A stretch of DNA of 64,000 nt, from the NCBI RefSeq assembly GCF_029227915.1, contig NC_079877.1, positions 21,293,851 through 21,357,850 of the forward strand. The letters are read 5' to 3'. Below are positions 13,301 through 22,447 of the stretch, piece by piece. Origin of the DNA: Hydractinia symbiolongicarpus (Eukaryota; Cnidaria; Hydrozoa; Anthoathecata; Hydractiniidae). The translations under genes and the position numbers were made by a program. Each line of letters begins with the position of its first letter. Positions within the stretch are counted from its first letter, which is position 1. A model generated the notes under the pieces. That model saw nothing but the letters and a program-made list of their open reading frames with translations. It was not told the origin of the DNA and did no database searches.

Positions 13301-13887
13301 AGTAAAAGTAACTTTAGAGGAATTTAAAAATAGTATTTAGCTTCCTAGCTACATCAGTAAAGCTACTACGACAAGCCAGATCAGGAAGGCAGGACCAACA
13401 AAATGTAAGCAGTTTTAGTCATGGCCGTATATGCACGAAATTTTTAGAGATAATTGACATCATAATGTACCTTAACATCAGATAACAACCTTAACATGGA
13501 ACATCCTTCTTCACAAGAAGGCAAGTATTGACATACAGCATTAATAAAAAGTCCAAATAATGTATTAACGGCACAAGTATGGTGGCCCATCGGTATCAAC
13601 GTAAAGAATGTGATGGATATGTCAAACTAAAAAGAAAAAAAAGATAAAAAGATAAAAAATTAAATCAATAAAAAGTAATTAATAAAAAAAATGTTTTATT
13701 AATGATAAACAATTTATTAAGAAAGAAAATCTTATATAAGAAAAGATTCTTTTAAAAAAAAAATTACACCGGTGTGGCCCAGCGCTATCAGTGTCACAAG
13801 CCCTGCAATTGGTCATGGTTTTTTATTCACCGCGCAACTAAGCACGCTCTTTCGTTGTGTTTATATGTTTTCAATGAGGTGAAAAAC

Positions 13888-14238
13888 ATGGCGGAAGCAA
13901 ATGCGAGGAATGAAAAATTTAAGAACTTCCAGAAAAAAATTAGTGAAAAAAGGAATAGAAGTGAAGACAAGGATAAGAAGGGGAAGAAGGTACATTCCAT
14001 CATGGTTCAAAAAATGAATCCAGTCGCAACTGATAAGTTGAAGAAATACGAACCAGAAAGAGCTAGAGACTTCGTAGACTTTTCAGAATGTTCAAGTTTA
14101 TCTCTGGACAATGTGAAAAGAGCATGCGAGAAGTATTATGGCAAACCTGAAGGATTGTGCGATGTCTTGTATAGTGAGAGAGGACCATCGTGTATCGAGG
14201 ATGATCAGATAATAGGCAAAAAATTTAGCAATTTTTAG
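13888..14238 (+). CDS. Hypothetical protein, basic N-terminus, possibly element-derived
   Basis: A frame opens at 13774, but the methionine at 13888 (MAEANARNEKFKNFQKKISE) is the more natural start: it begins a charged, lysine-rich helix and follows a plausible upstream region. The 116 residues run through KKGKKVHSIMVQKMNPVATD and a cysteine-bearing segment (DFSECSS, RACEKYYGK, ERGPSCIEDDQI) and then hit a stop after KKFSNF. The abrupt low-complexity end suggests truncation by a frameshift or an unseen intron. I do not recognise the family. It lies just left of the Polinton-like block and could be another transposon protein. Function unknown. Confidence 0.45.
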   Translation: MAEANARNEKFKNFQKKISEKRNRSEDKDKKGKKVHSIMVQKMNPVATDKLKKYEPERARDFVDFSECSSLSLDNVKRACEKYYGKPEGLCDVLYSERGPSCIEDDQIIGKKFSNF

Positions 14239-14279
14239 CAACAGCAAAAATATCTACAGATTATAACAACAACCAAAAA

Positions 14280-14680
14280 TGTTCTGACCTACACCAAAGG
14301 AACTTGTCTTCTATTTATAATAAATCGAGGAATGCGTATTCATACTCAACAAGTTCCATCAAACGAAGAAAGAGAATTGTATCTTCAAGCATTAATAGCA
14401 GTATGTTTGCCGTGTTAAATCCAAGAAGCATGGGGGAATAAGGCTGCTTGCGGAGGCGAAACTAAACTCGATTGTGGAACTGTTCAGTAAGGCAATGGAA
14501 AATAGTGTTAAGGTATATGTTGTTGAAGGAACATATGCGGCAAAGATTTAACAGAATCGTAAATGCCATCAACGAACAGGAGAGAGCCCAGCCAGTTGCA
14601 AAAGGTAGGGAGGAGGGTAAGGATGAAATTTTAAAAAAACTTCAATCTGTGCAATATGCAAGCACTATGTGGAGTCCCCA
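14280..14680 (+). pseudogene. Decayed coding remnant, family unknown
   Basis: Several short frames show protein-like composition without a domain: 'IRLLAEAKLNSIVELFSKAM' then VYVVEGTYAAK (14432-14536), and in the next frame LLKEHMRQRFNRIVNAINEQ (14523-14582). These could be one frameshifted gene continuing the ORF at 13888. I cannot name it. Confidence 0.3.
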
Positions 14681-14705
14681 CCTGCATATAGACCTTAATT
14701 TGTAT

Positions 14706-14748
14706 TATATATTTTATAGGCCTTAATTTGGGTCTATAAAATATATAG
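14706..14748. repeat. AT-rich hairpin at the left edge of the Polinton-like block
   Basis: 'atatattttataggcc' (14707-14722) is mirrored by 'gggtctataaaatatatag' (14730-14748), forming a near-perfect stem of about 16 bp around a short loop. It lies just beyond the 3' end of the minus-strand gene at 14765. A role as terminator or element end is possible but unproven. Confidence 0.55.
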
Positions 14749-14764
14749 TTTTTCTAGTCCTTGC

Positions 14765-15334
14765 TTAGCAACCATTCCTTCCTAAAATCTTTGTACCGAC
14801 ATTCTGTGATCTGCACCTGGGGGTAGTAGTTGTTACCTTGCATATACACACACATAAAGTGGCCAGGATTGCACTGACCTGGCAAGGTTCGTCATACGGT
14901 ACGGGTATACCATAGAATTTGGTGGTAATTGTGTCCTTGTAATATTGAAGTTTGGCATTCACGTAACGGTCTTTTTTTACGGGCTCTGTCGTTAATTTTT
15001 CAAAGATTAACTCTTCGATCTTGCACCAGATTTGACGATATTTTGCGATCCAATTGAGATATTCCTCGAAATCCAGACTCATTGCAGGTGATGCATTTGA
15101 ATTATACTTGCTGACCCCATGTGCCAACCAGATTTTAGGCGTCTTTACCCTAAGAGCCACCACGAGGTCCTGTGTATGGCAGCCTATCACGATACGTTTG
15201 TCCTTACCTCCGTTAGCAGGCCTGGCTTCCGAAACTGTCAGGTAGTCCAAATTGATATTGTTGATATCCGTAAACGTAGTGGCAAAATTGTAGAATAATT
15301 TTGGATTGATAAGCTCATTTTCAAATTGCAGCAT
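14765..15334 (-). CDS. Conserved-looking Polinton-like small protein, function unknown
   Basis: An intact 189-residue frame starting MLQFENELINPKLFYNFATT. It has a mixed alpha/beta composition with LDYLTVSEARPANGGKDKR, IVIGCHTQDLVVALRVKTPK and KLQYYKDTITTKFYGIPVPY. The position as the outermost leftward gene and the absence of membrane segments fit a soluble replication or DNA-binding accessory. A single-stranded-DNA-binding role is only a guess. After about residue 140 the sequence becomes threonine/cysteine-rich and may be a frameshifted tail. Its neighbour at 15344 is 9 bp upstream on the same strand, so both are probably co-transcribed. Confidence 0.6.
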   Translation of the reverse strand: MLQFENELINPKLFYNFATTFTDINNINLDYLTVSEARPANGGKDKRIVIGCHTQDLVVALRVKTPKIWLAHGVSKYNSNASPAMSLDFEEYLNWIAKYRQIWCKIEELIFEKLTTEPVKKDRYVNAKLQYYKDTITTKFYGIPVPYDEPCQVSAILATLCVCICKVTTTTPRCRSQNVGTKILGRNGC

Positions 15335-15343
15335 CTTCTTTTT

Positions 15344-15529
15344 TTATAGTTTGAATGACTGCAGAGAGTTACATTTCACAGTGCATGCGCAGCCTCCTCC
15401 GTTATATGTTATATGTTCATGGTAGCAATACCAGCATAACATTTTACCACTTACCACGAACCTCCGACCACAGGTACATTTATCATATGCATCGAGTACT
15501 ACCAAACAGTCGTCATAATGCTCATTCAT
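15344..15529 (-). CDS. Small cysteine-rich (zinc-ribbon-like) protein
   Basis: A 61-residue frame from MNEHYDDCLVVLDAYDKC. Cysteine pairs occur as KCTCGRRF, CWYCYHEH and CACTVKC, a spacing that suggests one or two bound zinc ions. It overlaps the 5' end of its downstream neighbour's operon-like run and shares 8 bp with the membrane-protein gene at 15522. No family is recognised; the role is unknown. Confidence 0.45.
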   Translation of the reverse strand: MNEHYDDCLVVLDAYDKCTCGRRFVVSGKMLCWYCYHEHITYNGGGCACTVKCNSLQSFKL

Positions 15530-15725
15530 TTACTCTATCCCAGTTACAAGGACGATCCAGGAGATTAATTTGATCCCAAAGGTCCTGGATCCTCAGCTTA
15601 TTATATTTCTCCTTCTCTGATTCTTGTACGCATGCCAGGGTTACAAGTGGTAGGGAGAGACCGATGGCGGTAAGAAAGGTCATAAATAGCATACCTTTTA
15701 AACTATATTGACAGTTGATACACAT
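15522..15725 (-). CDS. Small single-pass membrane or secreted protein
   Basis: A 67-residue frame. Residues about 9-32 (LKGMLFMTFLTAIGLSLPLV and onward) form one hydrophobic segment, a signal anchor or signal peptide ending near LACVQE. A charged C-terminal part (SEKEKYNKLRIQDLWDQINL) follows. It overlaps the zinc-ribbon-like ORF by 8 bp. Function unknown; compact membrane proteins of this sort are frequent in Polinton-like gene clusters. Confidence 0.45.
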   Translation of the reverse strand: MCINCQYSLKGMLFMTFLTAIGLSLPLVTLACVQESEKEKYNKLRIQDLWDQINLLDRPCNWDRVNE

Positions 15726-15778
15726 CTTTATTAGTAGTAGTTATCTTGCAACCTTTGCTGTAAGATAACGTTTTCAGG

Positions 15779-16546
15779 TCAACCCTTTTCAAGATCTGTC
15801 TTTTCATCCTCCGAAAAGCACCAATCGATGACTCTATCTGGATGCCAGGCTATTGGAAGAAGTTCATCCTAAATCTAGGCCTTTCCCATCTTCCTGTAAT
15901 AGCAGGCCTCAAGTAGTTCCAGCTCCCCATTCTCAACAACCATATCCCATATGTCCGGGGTGATAAACCAGTCCGGCACATACCTGAGCAGTCAAGGCTT
16001 CTTTGCAACCATCTTATTGCACATGTCCTTCGTCCTTATATGATCCGGCACATACTCAAACATCTCAAAATTCTCCTCAACGGCCTCATTGCACATGCCA
16101 TGCGTCTTGAAATCGTCCGGCACATACCCGAATATCTCGAAATACTTCTCAACAGCCTTATTGCACAGTTCCCGCGTTTTGAACCAGTCGTGTACATACC
16201 TCAGCATGTGGGGATCCTCCCCAACAGCCTTGCTGCACATGTCCTGTGTCTTGAAAATGTTGGGGACATATTCGAGCATCACCTCATGCCACTCAACGGC
16301 CTCATTACACATGTCCTGCGTTTTTATATGATCTGGTACATAGTAGATCATCCGGGGATACCCTGAAGCAGCTTTGCTACACATACCTTGCGTTTTTATA
16401 TGATCCGGCACATAGTAGACTATAAATGGATTCTTTTCAACAGCCTTGTTGCACATTTCCTGCGTCTTGAACCTGTTGGGGACATATTCAAGCTTATGGG
16501 GCATTTTAATGGTTTGCGATATCATCCTCGGGGCCTTGATATTCAA
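15779..16546 (-). pseudogene. DUF4116-like repeat protein, three in-frame stops
   Basis: Eight tandem units of about 24 residues with consensus YVPDxFKTQxMCxKAV run from the start at 16546 to about 15930. Repeat proteins of this kind resemble DUF4116 proteins of large DNA viruses and Polinton-like elements; their function is not established. The frame is open for 184 residues, then meets TGA at 15992-15994. The same frame goes on without any shift: it gives another repeat (RYVPDWFITPDIWDMVV), meets two more stops, and ends with LLPIAWHPDRVIDWCFSEDE before the final stop at 15779-15781. The gene was therefore originally about 255 residues and has been broken by point mutations only. Confidence 0.75.
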
Positions 16547-16555
16547 TATCCTCCG

Positions 16556-16750
16556 CTAGTCCATCGCGTAGTCCTTCCTTTCCTTCTGTTCAATCTTGTC
16601 ACTTCCGAAATTTGTTCCCTTGCCTTGTTGTAGTAGAAGGCAACGGTATTCCACACTCTGTAGTCGATCGGCAAGAGCGTCGCGAGTTGCTGTCACTGGT
16701 GCCGACACGGTGTCATATAGTTTACTGATAGCATTTTTAAACCAACTCAT
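16556..16750 (-). CDS. Short helical Polinton-like protein, probably truncated
   Basis: 64 residues from MSWFKNAISKLYDTVSAPVT. The first 40 residues form an amphipathic helix region resembling the LCEWYNWLVDAVSEPIKKGV segment of the rightward gene beginning at 16780, so the two divergent genes may share a domain. A neighbouring frame over the second half (VWNTVAFYYNKAREQISEVT) keeps a protein-like reading, which points to a frameshift near residue 33. Its start lies 29 bp from the start of the divergent gene. Confidence 0.45.
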   Translation of the reverse strand: MSWFKNAISKLYDTVSAPVTATRDALADRLQSVEYRCLLLQQGKGTNFGSDKIEQKERKDYAMD

Positions 16751-16779
16751 CTTTTATCATATACACATTTTTTTGAAAA
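16751..16779. promoter_or_regulatory. Putative divergent promoter between two Polinton-like genes
   Basis: Only 29 bp separate the ATG of the leftward gene (16750) from the ATG at 16780 of the rightward gene. All genes left of this point run left and all to the right run right. The gap is AT-rich (atcatatacacattttttt). A bidirectional promoter must overlap the gene ends; no specific factor site is recognisable. Confidence 0.4.
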
Positions 16780-17961
16780 ATGGGTGCTCCGGCATATGCA
16801 TACCGTGAAACAATTACGCGATGAGGCAAAGGCCCACGGACTCAGGGGATATTACAAGCTACGCAAAGCCGACCTTGTTGCTTTATTGAATCAACCTCCA
16901 GCACCCGCGCTCTCCCAGAGGATGTACCCAATAGACCACCCGGGAGGGCCGGGCGACGAAACCCAGTCAGGCAAGTGACTATTCCACCAACACCAGAGAC
17001 CATGGACATCTTCGAGCTCCAAGAGATGGTGAGGACTCGTCCAGTGGTAAAGAGTAAACTGTGTGAATGGTACAACTGGCTAGTGGACGCTGTTTCCGAG
17101 CCTATAAAGAAGGGTGTCAATAGCGCATATAACACGTTCAAAAACAATGTGATGAACCTCTACAACAGGATCACGGGCGCAACGCTTCATGACGAGGTTG
17201 AGCAAGAGGCACGGGAAGAATATGCCGAACACGAGCAGCAACCGGAGCAAGACTTCACACCCCAAGAACATAAGCATGCTCACCATAGAATCTTCCGAAG
17301 CTTCCGCATCCCTGGCATAGACGGTACGGACGTCGATGGATACCTGGGGATGGTGCGATCACATGTGAAAACCCTGATCGAGAACAAGGTTAAAGACATG
17401 GGGTCTGCAAAGACGCAATTCTCCCTCTGGATCCAGTGGAAAAAGCCGGTGGATGGTACCAGCGAGTTCATCGAGGTGGATAAGGTATTCCACAGCAACA
17501 GGACGCTAATCTTCCAGGGTAGCGACGTGGACGAGGTGCTGAATACGATGTTTGCCCAGATCAAAACGCATGTGGAGAACCCAGCGCTCCCCAAGAGCGG
17601 CTTCACTATTAGCAAAATCATGCACCTCGAAGTAGACTTCCAAAAGCTCAAATTAACGAGAGGCTCCTCATACATTGAAGCACCAAAGTGGATATCCACT
17701 AAGAAAGCCATCATTAATCCACAGAACAACGATGAAGAGTGTTTCAAGTGGAGTATCATAGCAGCGCTACATCATGAGGAAATAAAATATAATCGAAAAC
17801 GCATAAGCAAGCTTCGACCATTTTTGGATGAGTATAATTTACATGGCATAGAGTTTCGCACGAGCATCAAGGAGATCTCCAAGTTTGAAAAGAACAACCT
17901 AAACATCGCGGTGAACTTCTTATACGTAACGGATAAGAAGACGATCAATATCATACATTGA
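16780..17961 (+). pseudogene. SAP-like domain plus N-terminal region of the Polinton DNA polymerase ORF
   Basis: The start at 16780 (MGAPAYAYRET) shifts frame within the next 30 bp into VKQLRDEAKAHGLRGYYKLR KADLVALL, a SAP/Rho-N-like DNA-binding helical motif. A second shift near 16975 leads into the 328-residue frame. This has a helical region (LCEWYNWLVDAVSEPIKKGV), an alpha/beta domain (RSFRIPGIDGTDVDGYLGMV; KTQFSLWIQWKKP) and a block GSSYIEAPKWISTKKAIINP followed by CFKWSIIAALHHEEI. In cnidarian Polinton-type polymerases these blocks precede the exonuclease domain in one long ORF, so I take this as the N-terminal part of the next entry. The TGA at 17959-17961 is in frame with more coding sequence (SNHNIKREKQVNLLLLTDDK). 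Confidence 0.7.
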
Positions 17962-20881
17962 TCTAATCATAATATTAAGCGCGAAAAGCAGGTTAATCTG
18001 CTCCTCCTCACAGACGATAAAAAGACGCACTATGTAGCTATCAAAAGTCTCTCACGGCTACTTGGTAAAGAGGTATCAAAAATAAAAACGCGATGCACTC
18101 CTGCATAAATTGTTTACACGCGTTCCCCACAATCGAGTCGCGTGACAAGCACTATGGTTACTGCAAAGATAATGAGGCAGTAAAGATCGCGATGCCGAGC
18201 AAAAAGCATAAATAGTTATATTATAGGGACGGCCACCAGCAGTTCAAGGTGCCCTTCGCAATCTATGCAGAATTTGAGAGTCTGTTGATTCCAATGAAAA
18301 AAAATACTCAGGATACCAAGACGAAGAAGTTGAACAAGCACGTACAGTGCGGCTGGTGCACGTATAGTACATTCGCATATGGGGATGTACCAGATCCCTT
18401 TTACAGATACCGCGGAGGGGACTGTGCTGCTATGTTCATCAACCATTTGGAGGATAAGGTAAAGCGTCTATACGCTACCTTCCCACAGCAGGAAATGTTG
18501 CCGCTAACGGAGGTGCTACAAAGAGAACCAGATAAGGCTTCCATATGTCATATCTGTAAGAAGCCTTTCAATGATGACCCGAAGAATCGCAAAGTCAGTG
18601 ATCATTGTCACTATGCCGGTTTATACAGAGGCGCCGCGCATAACACCTGCAATTTCAAGTATAAAATTCCTAACCACATTCCAGTGATCTTCCGTAATCT
18701 CTCGGGGTATGATGCCCACTTGTTCATTCGAGAACTGGGGGAGAAGTATGATACTCAGGACATTAATTGCATCGCTGAAAACACCGAAAAGTACATCTCC
18801 TTCAACGTAAAAATCACCGTACCCATTGGAGGTATGGAGTACGGTGATGATGAAACGTATAAGAAGATTGAGATCAGGTTCATCGACAGCCGTCGCTTCA
18901 TGACATCAAGCCTGGAGAAATTGGCAAGCAACCTCATCGCTACAAACACGGCAGGTATGAAATGTCAGCAGTGCGCAGATACATGTTTGGAATTTCAGAG
19001 CATCGACGCCGAGTATGTGGAAAGCTTTTGGTGCAAGACTTGTTACTCGAATACCACGAAGCAGCTGGACATGGAGCAGGTAAAGACAAACGTACCAGCC
19101 ATGGCAAGATTCATCTCTGGGGATGATTTCTTCAGGCTGATGCTTCGAAAAGGTGTCTATCCCTACGAATACATGGGTAGCTGGCGACGATTCAAAGAGA
19201 CGGAGCTACCTCCCATGGAGGCTTTCTATAGCAAGTTGAATATGAAGGGAATCAGCGACAACGACTATGAACACGCAAAAAAAGTCTCGAATTTCATCAC
19301 TCCGAAGGACTCCCATCGGTGACTATTATGAGTGACTACCATGATATGTACCTCGTCACAGACGTTTTGCTACTGGCCAACGTATTCGAAAACCTTCGAG
19401 GAGTGTGCCTAGAGAACTACAAGTCGGTTGAGCCCTGCCCATTTCTATAGTGCACCTGGTCTTGTCTGGAAGGCAGCGCTGAAGTACACGGAGATCAAAC
19501 TGGAGCTCCTAACGGATGTCGAGATGCTCCTGATGTTTAAAAAAGGTATTCGAGGTGGTATAACCCAGGCTGTACCCCGCTATGCGAGAGCGAATAACAA
19601 ATACATGGGTGATCAATATGATTCTGAGAAGGAGTCGTCCTACTTGCAGTACCTTGACGCCAACAATTTCTATGGCTGGGCCATGTGTCAAGACCCACCC
19701 ACTAACGGGTTCAAGTGGGTCTCCAACATCGAGGCTTTTACAGAGAAGGAGATCGCCAAGCTCGTGGCTGACAACAAGCATGGTTACATCTTGGAGGTTG
19801 ACATTGATTATCCCAAGAGCTTGCACGACAAGCACAACCATCTTCCTTTCCTGTCGGAGCGCAAGATGGTTCACAGGGTCGAGAAACTAATACCAAATCT
19901 CCAGCACAAGCGGAGATACGTGGTACATATCAGAGCCCTTCATCAAACTTTAAAGCATGGGCTAGAGCTAAGAAAGGTGTATAAAGTCATCCGGTTTAAC
20001 CAGAAGCCCTGGCTGAGGGGTTATATAGACCATAACACGAGGCTGAGAACTGCCGCCAAGAACGACTTTGAGAAGGACTTTTATGAGCTGATGAACCTCT
20101 CGGTCTTTGGGAAAACCATGTAGAATATCCGTAATCATCGGAATATCAAGCTAGTCACGAATGAAGCTGCCTATACGAAGCTCGTCATGCAACCAAACTT
20201 CAGAGGTGCGAACTACTTTAGCGAGAAATGGGTAGGACGGGAATCCAGATAAATAAGCCCGTGTATATTGGTCAAACTATTTTAGATCAGTCAAAAACCG
20301 TCAGGTACGAGTTTCACTGCGACTATATGCAGCCTAAATACGATAGTAAGTTGCGTATCTGCTACATGGACACCGATTTCTTTGTCTATCATATCAAAAC
20401 GGAAGATTTTTACCGTGACATTGCTGATGATGTAGAGGCACGTTTCGATACGAGTGCCTATAGTAAGGATGACAACAGACCTCTCCCCATCGTCAAAAAT
20501 AAAAAGGTGGTAGATCTAATGAAGGATGAACTAAGCGGAAAGGTCATGACAGAATTCATCACCTTGAGAGCCAAGCTGTACTCTTATTAGAGTCTCACGA
20601 AAGAGAGCGGCGATCGCAAAGCGAAAGGTGTGAAGAAGTGCGTTACGAAGAAATCCATCACCTTTGAAGACTACCAGCGCTGCCTGGAGGAGGGTGTTGA
20701 TGTATACAAGACCTGGATCTGTATCCAAAATAAGGGAAATCAAATCTACACGCAGGAAGTAAACAAGCTGGCACTCAATAGGGCAGACGACAAGGGGATC
20801 GTTCAATCGGACCAGATCACAACGCTCGCTAGGGGTCATTATCGTTTAGCGGCAAATAAATGTTGGAAGCTCTGCTACTGA
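17962..20881 (+). pseudogene. polB: Protein-primed family B DNA polymerase (Polinton type), multiply broken
   Basis: Motifs in order: a C2H2-like finger (CINCLHAFPTIESRDKHYGYC region, 18090-18170); Exo I as IYAEFESLL (18260s), with Glu where Asp is usual; an endonuclease-VII-like zinc module (CHICKKPF, SDHCHYAGLYRGAAHNTCN, 18546-18650); Exo II (NLSGYDAHLFIREL); Exo III (DYHDMYLVTDVLLLANVFEN); Pol A (YLDANNFYGWAM); the KKRY-like RRYVVHIR; Pol B (FYELMNLSVFGKTM); Pol C (CYMDTDFFVY, with Phe where Ser is usual); and the C-terminal VYTQEVNKLAL-like block. It would replicate the element from a terminal protein. Disruptions: shift near 18200, stop at 19320 then shifts near 19330 and 19430, TAG within Pol B at 20121-20123, shift near 20228, TAG near 20588. 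No product is possible from this copy. Confidence 0.9.
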
Positions 20882-21380
20882 TAGTTATACTCCTCCCATA
20901 CGTCTTGTTCATCTTCGGTTATTTGAGATACAGACGACTAATAATAAAGATGTCTGAAATTTTCGATGCTGTTGATACGCGTCAGGCTTTGAAAGATGCA
21001 CGTAAAGGTAAGGCACACCTTCTACCAAAGAAATGTACAGAAGCCTATATTGACAAAGCATCAGACGAGGTTATCGACAAGGTGTACTCTGAGTACGTTC
21101 AGCGTGAGATCCAGGATCAAAGACTGGCAAGGCACTGTCAAGTCATGCAATCGCTATGTACACCAAAGCTGTCAGCAACATGGTGTCTATTGATAGTCCC
21201 GAGGCTCTGAGACAAGATATCGAAGCTGACCCCATCATTAAGGACTTTATTTCTGACTTTAGTATACTGGTATATTCCGCTTTCGGAAAGTTGCTAGCAC
21301 CCCTGCTAATCGCTGCGCATACGATTAATCACACCCAACTCTCCATGTCCAAGGTGGTTGAAAAGAAGGTTGGTGAATAG
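20860..21380 (+). pseudogene. Polinton-like conserved protein with N-terminal membrane segment, frameshifted
   Basis: The first frame (20860-21210) begins with a strongly hydrophobic segment (LEALLLIVILLPYVLFIFGY), then MSEIFDAVDTRQALKDARKG, LLPKKCTEAYIDKASDEVID and KVYSEYVQREIQDQRLAR. At about 21130-21160 the coding signal moves to another frame and continues as KAVSNMVSIDSPEALRQDIE, ADPIIKDFISDFSILVYSAF and GKLLAPLLIAAHTIN to the stop at 21380. The second methionine at 20950 could be the true start, since the first 30 residues overlap the polymerase end. The C-terminal hydrophobic stretch could also be a membrane segment. Function unknown. Confidence 0.55.
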
Positions 21381-21390
21381 CAACAAAACG

Positions 21391-21663
21391 ATGAGCAGCG
21401 CGTGTAGTATTATTATCAACCAACAAAAACAACAAACCGAGACCGTCGAAAAAATTATTGAAGTACACAAAAAGCAACCGGGAAGGGTTGCCCAGGGGCA
21501 CAGACTAGCGGCACTGATGAGGGAGAGAAAGCTTGGAAGAGCTCCGCTCAAGAAAGAACCCATGACGTTTAGAGAGTTCTTGAGATACTTTGAGAGAGAT
21601 TTAAACAGTCCTGAAGCCATACTCACGGGGATAAAAGGGATCATGGAAATCCTTGAGGATTAG
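21391..21663 (+). CDS. Small basic Polinton-like protein with GRVAxGxRLA box
   Basis: From the methionine at 21391 (MSSACSIIINQQKQQTETVE) the protein has a Gln/Glu-rich coiled start, then PGRVAQGHRLAALMRERK, and a helical end (MTFREFLRYFERDLNSPEAI, GIKGIMEILED). The frame is open further upstream to 21358, but the Met-Ser start follows the previous gene's stop by 10 bp and is preferred. The GRVAxGxRLA box recurs in the next gene. No domain name can be given. Confidence 0.5.
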   Translation: MSSACSIIINQQKQQTETVEKIIEVHKKQPGRVAQGHRLAALMRERKLGRAPLKKEPMTFREFLRYFERDLNSPEAILTGIKGIMEILED

Positions 21664-21726
21664 GGCCTGACCTTCCATCTTTCTGTAAAAAGGAAGTGAT
21701 TCTTGTACGTTTTAGACCTATAAGAA

Positions 21727-22089
21727 ATGACCGAGGAAACTAACCAAGTAATTACCAAGAAAAATGAAGGTCGTGTTGCTCCTGGGAAGAGACTTGCGGA
21801 ATGGAATCGCAAGAACAAGGCCGACTTGCAGAATAACGTGGGCAAAAGTACTTCCCAAGAAAGTCAGGAACCAGTCGCAGTTCCTCCCAAGTCCCCGGGC
21901 AGTGTCTATCTCTATGGCGCTGGAGGCATCGTTGCTATACTCGCCTGTGTAGGAGTTGGATTCTATATTTTCCGTAAGCAGCCCGCAGCGGCTCAGCAGC
22001 CCACCACACCAGAGCCATCGCCTGGCGGCTCCGGAGAGATACGTGCGCCTCAGCAAGAGCCTGATACCGAGTTTTTTCATATGCGATAA
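21727..22089 (+). CDS. Small single-pass membrane protein with GRVAxGxRLA box
   Basis: 120 residues, intact. The N-terminal basic part carries EGRVAPGKRLAEWNRKNK, matching the preceding gene. A proline-rich linker follows, then one clear membrane helix at about residues 59-83 (GSVYLYGAGGIVAILACVGV). The C-terminal tail is Pro/Gln-rich (AAQQPTTPEPSPGGSGEIRA). The likely topology is one pass with the basic box on one side and the Pro-rich tail on the other. Such a protein could be a virion membrane or anchoring component, but that is inference. Confidence 0.55.
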   Translation: MTEETNQVITKKNEGRVAPGKRLAEWNRKNKADLQNNVGKSTSQESQEPVAVPPKSPGSVYLYGAGGIVAILACVGVGFYIFRKQPAAAQQPTTPEPSPGGSGEIRAPQQEPDTEFFHMR

Positions 22090-22101
22090 TCTATAATATA
22101 A

Positions 22102-22296
22102 ATGTGCAGCAACGAGTATCAGAAAGAAGTCGTCGATTCCTTGTGTGAATCTGTCAGACTAGTATCCTATACTATTGTCCCGGCATGAGGAGCAAAAAAG
22201 ACGCTGGAGGTTTATAGACCAGGGGCCAAGATGAACCTGGAGGACGGTTTAAAGCTCGCTGGATATAGGACAAGAGCGATATTATTCGATGATTAA
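22102..22296 (+). pseudogene. Very small Polinton-like ORF with one internal stop
   Basis: Starting 12 bp after the previous stop: MCSNEYQKEVVDSLCESVRL, VSYTIVPA, TGA at 22186-22188, then in the same frame GAKKTLEVYRPGAKMNLEDG and LKLAGYRTRAILFDD to TAA. It would be about 64 residues if uninterrupted. Unknown function; the short spacing and coding continuity past the stop argue that it was a gene. Confidence 0.4.
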
Positions 22297-22447
22297 GCGA
22301 TAAAACAAGGCTGGTATAAACGTTACATGATGCCTCCAAAATAAACCGACCATAATTTGTGTTTACCACTAACGTCAACACACACACAAATATGGAGGGA
22401 GTCAAATATCGATATATCTCCCAGTAAGCGCGCTACAGAGTTTCTGT

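Noticed and set aside
16040-16633. Plus-strand frames opposite the DUF4116-like gene
   Set aside because: They mirror the repeat gene on the other strand; the minus-strand reading has the regular YVPDxFKTQxMC pattern.
19509-19890. Minus- and alternative plus-strand frames over the polymerase
   Set aside because: Shadows of the polymerase palm domain, whose own frame has the YLDANNFYGWAM motif.
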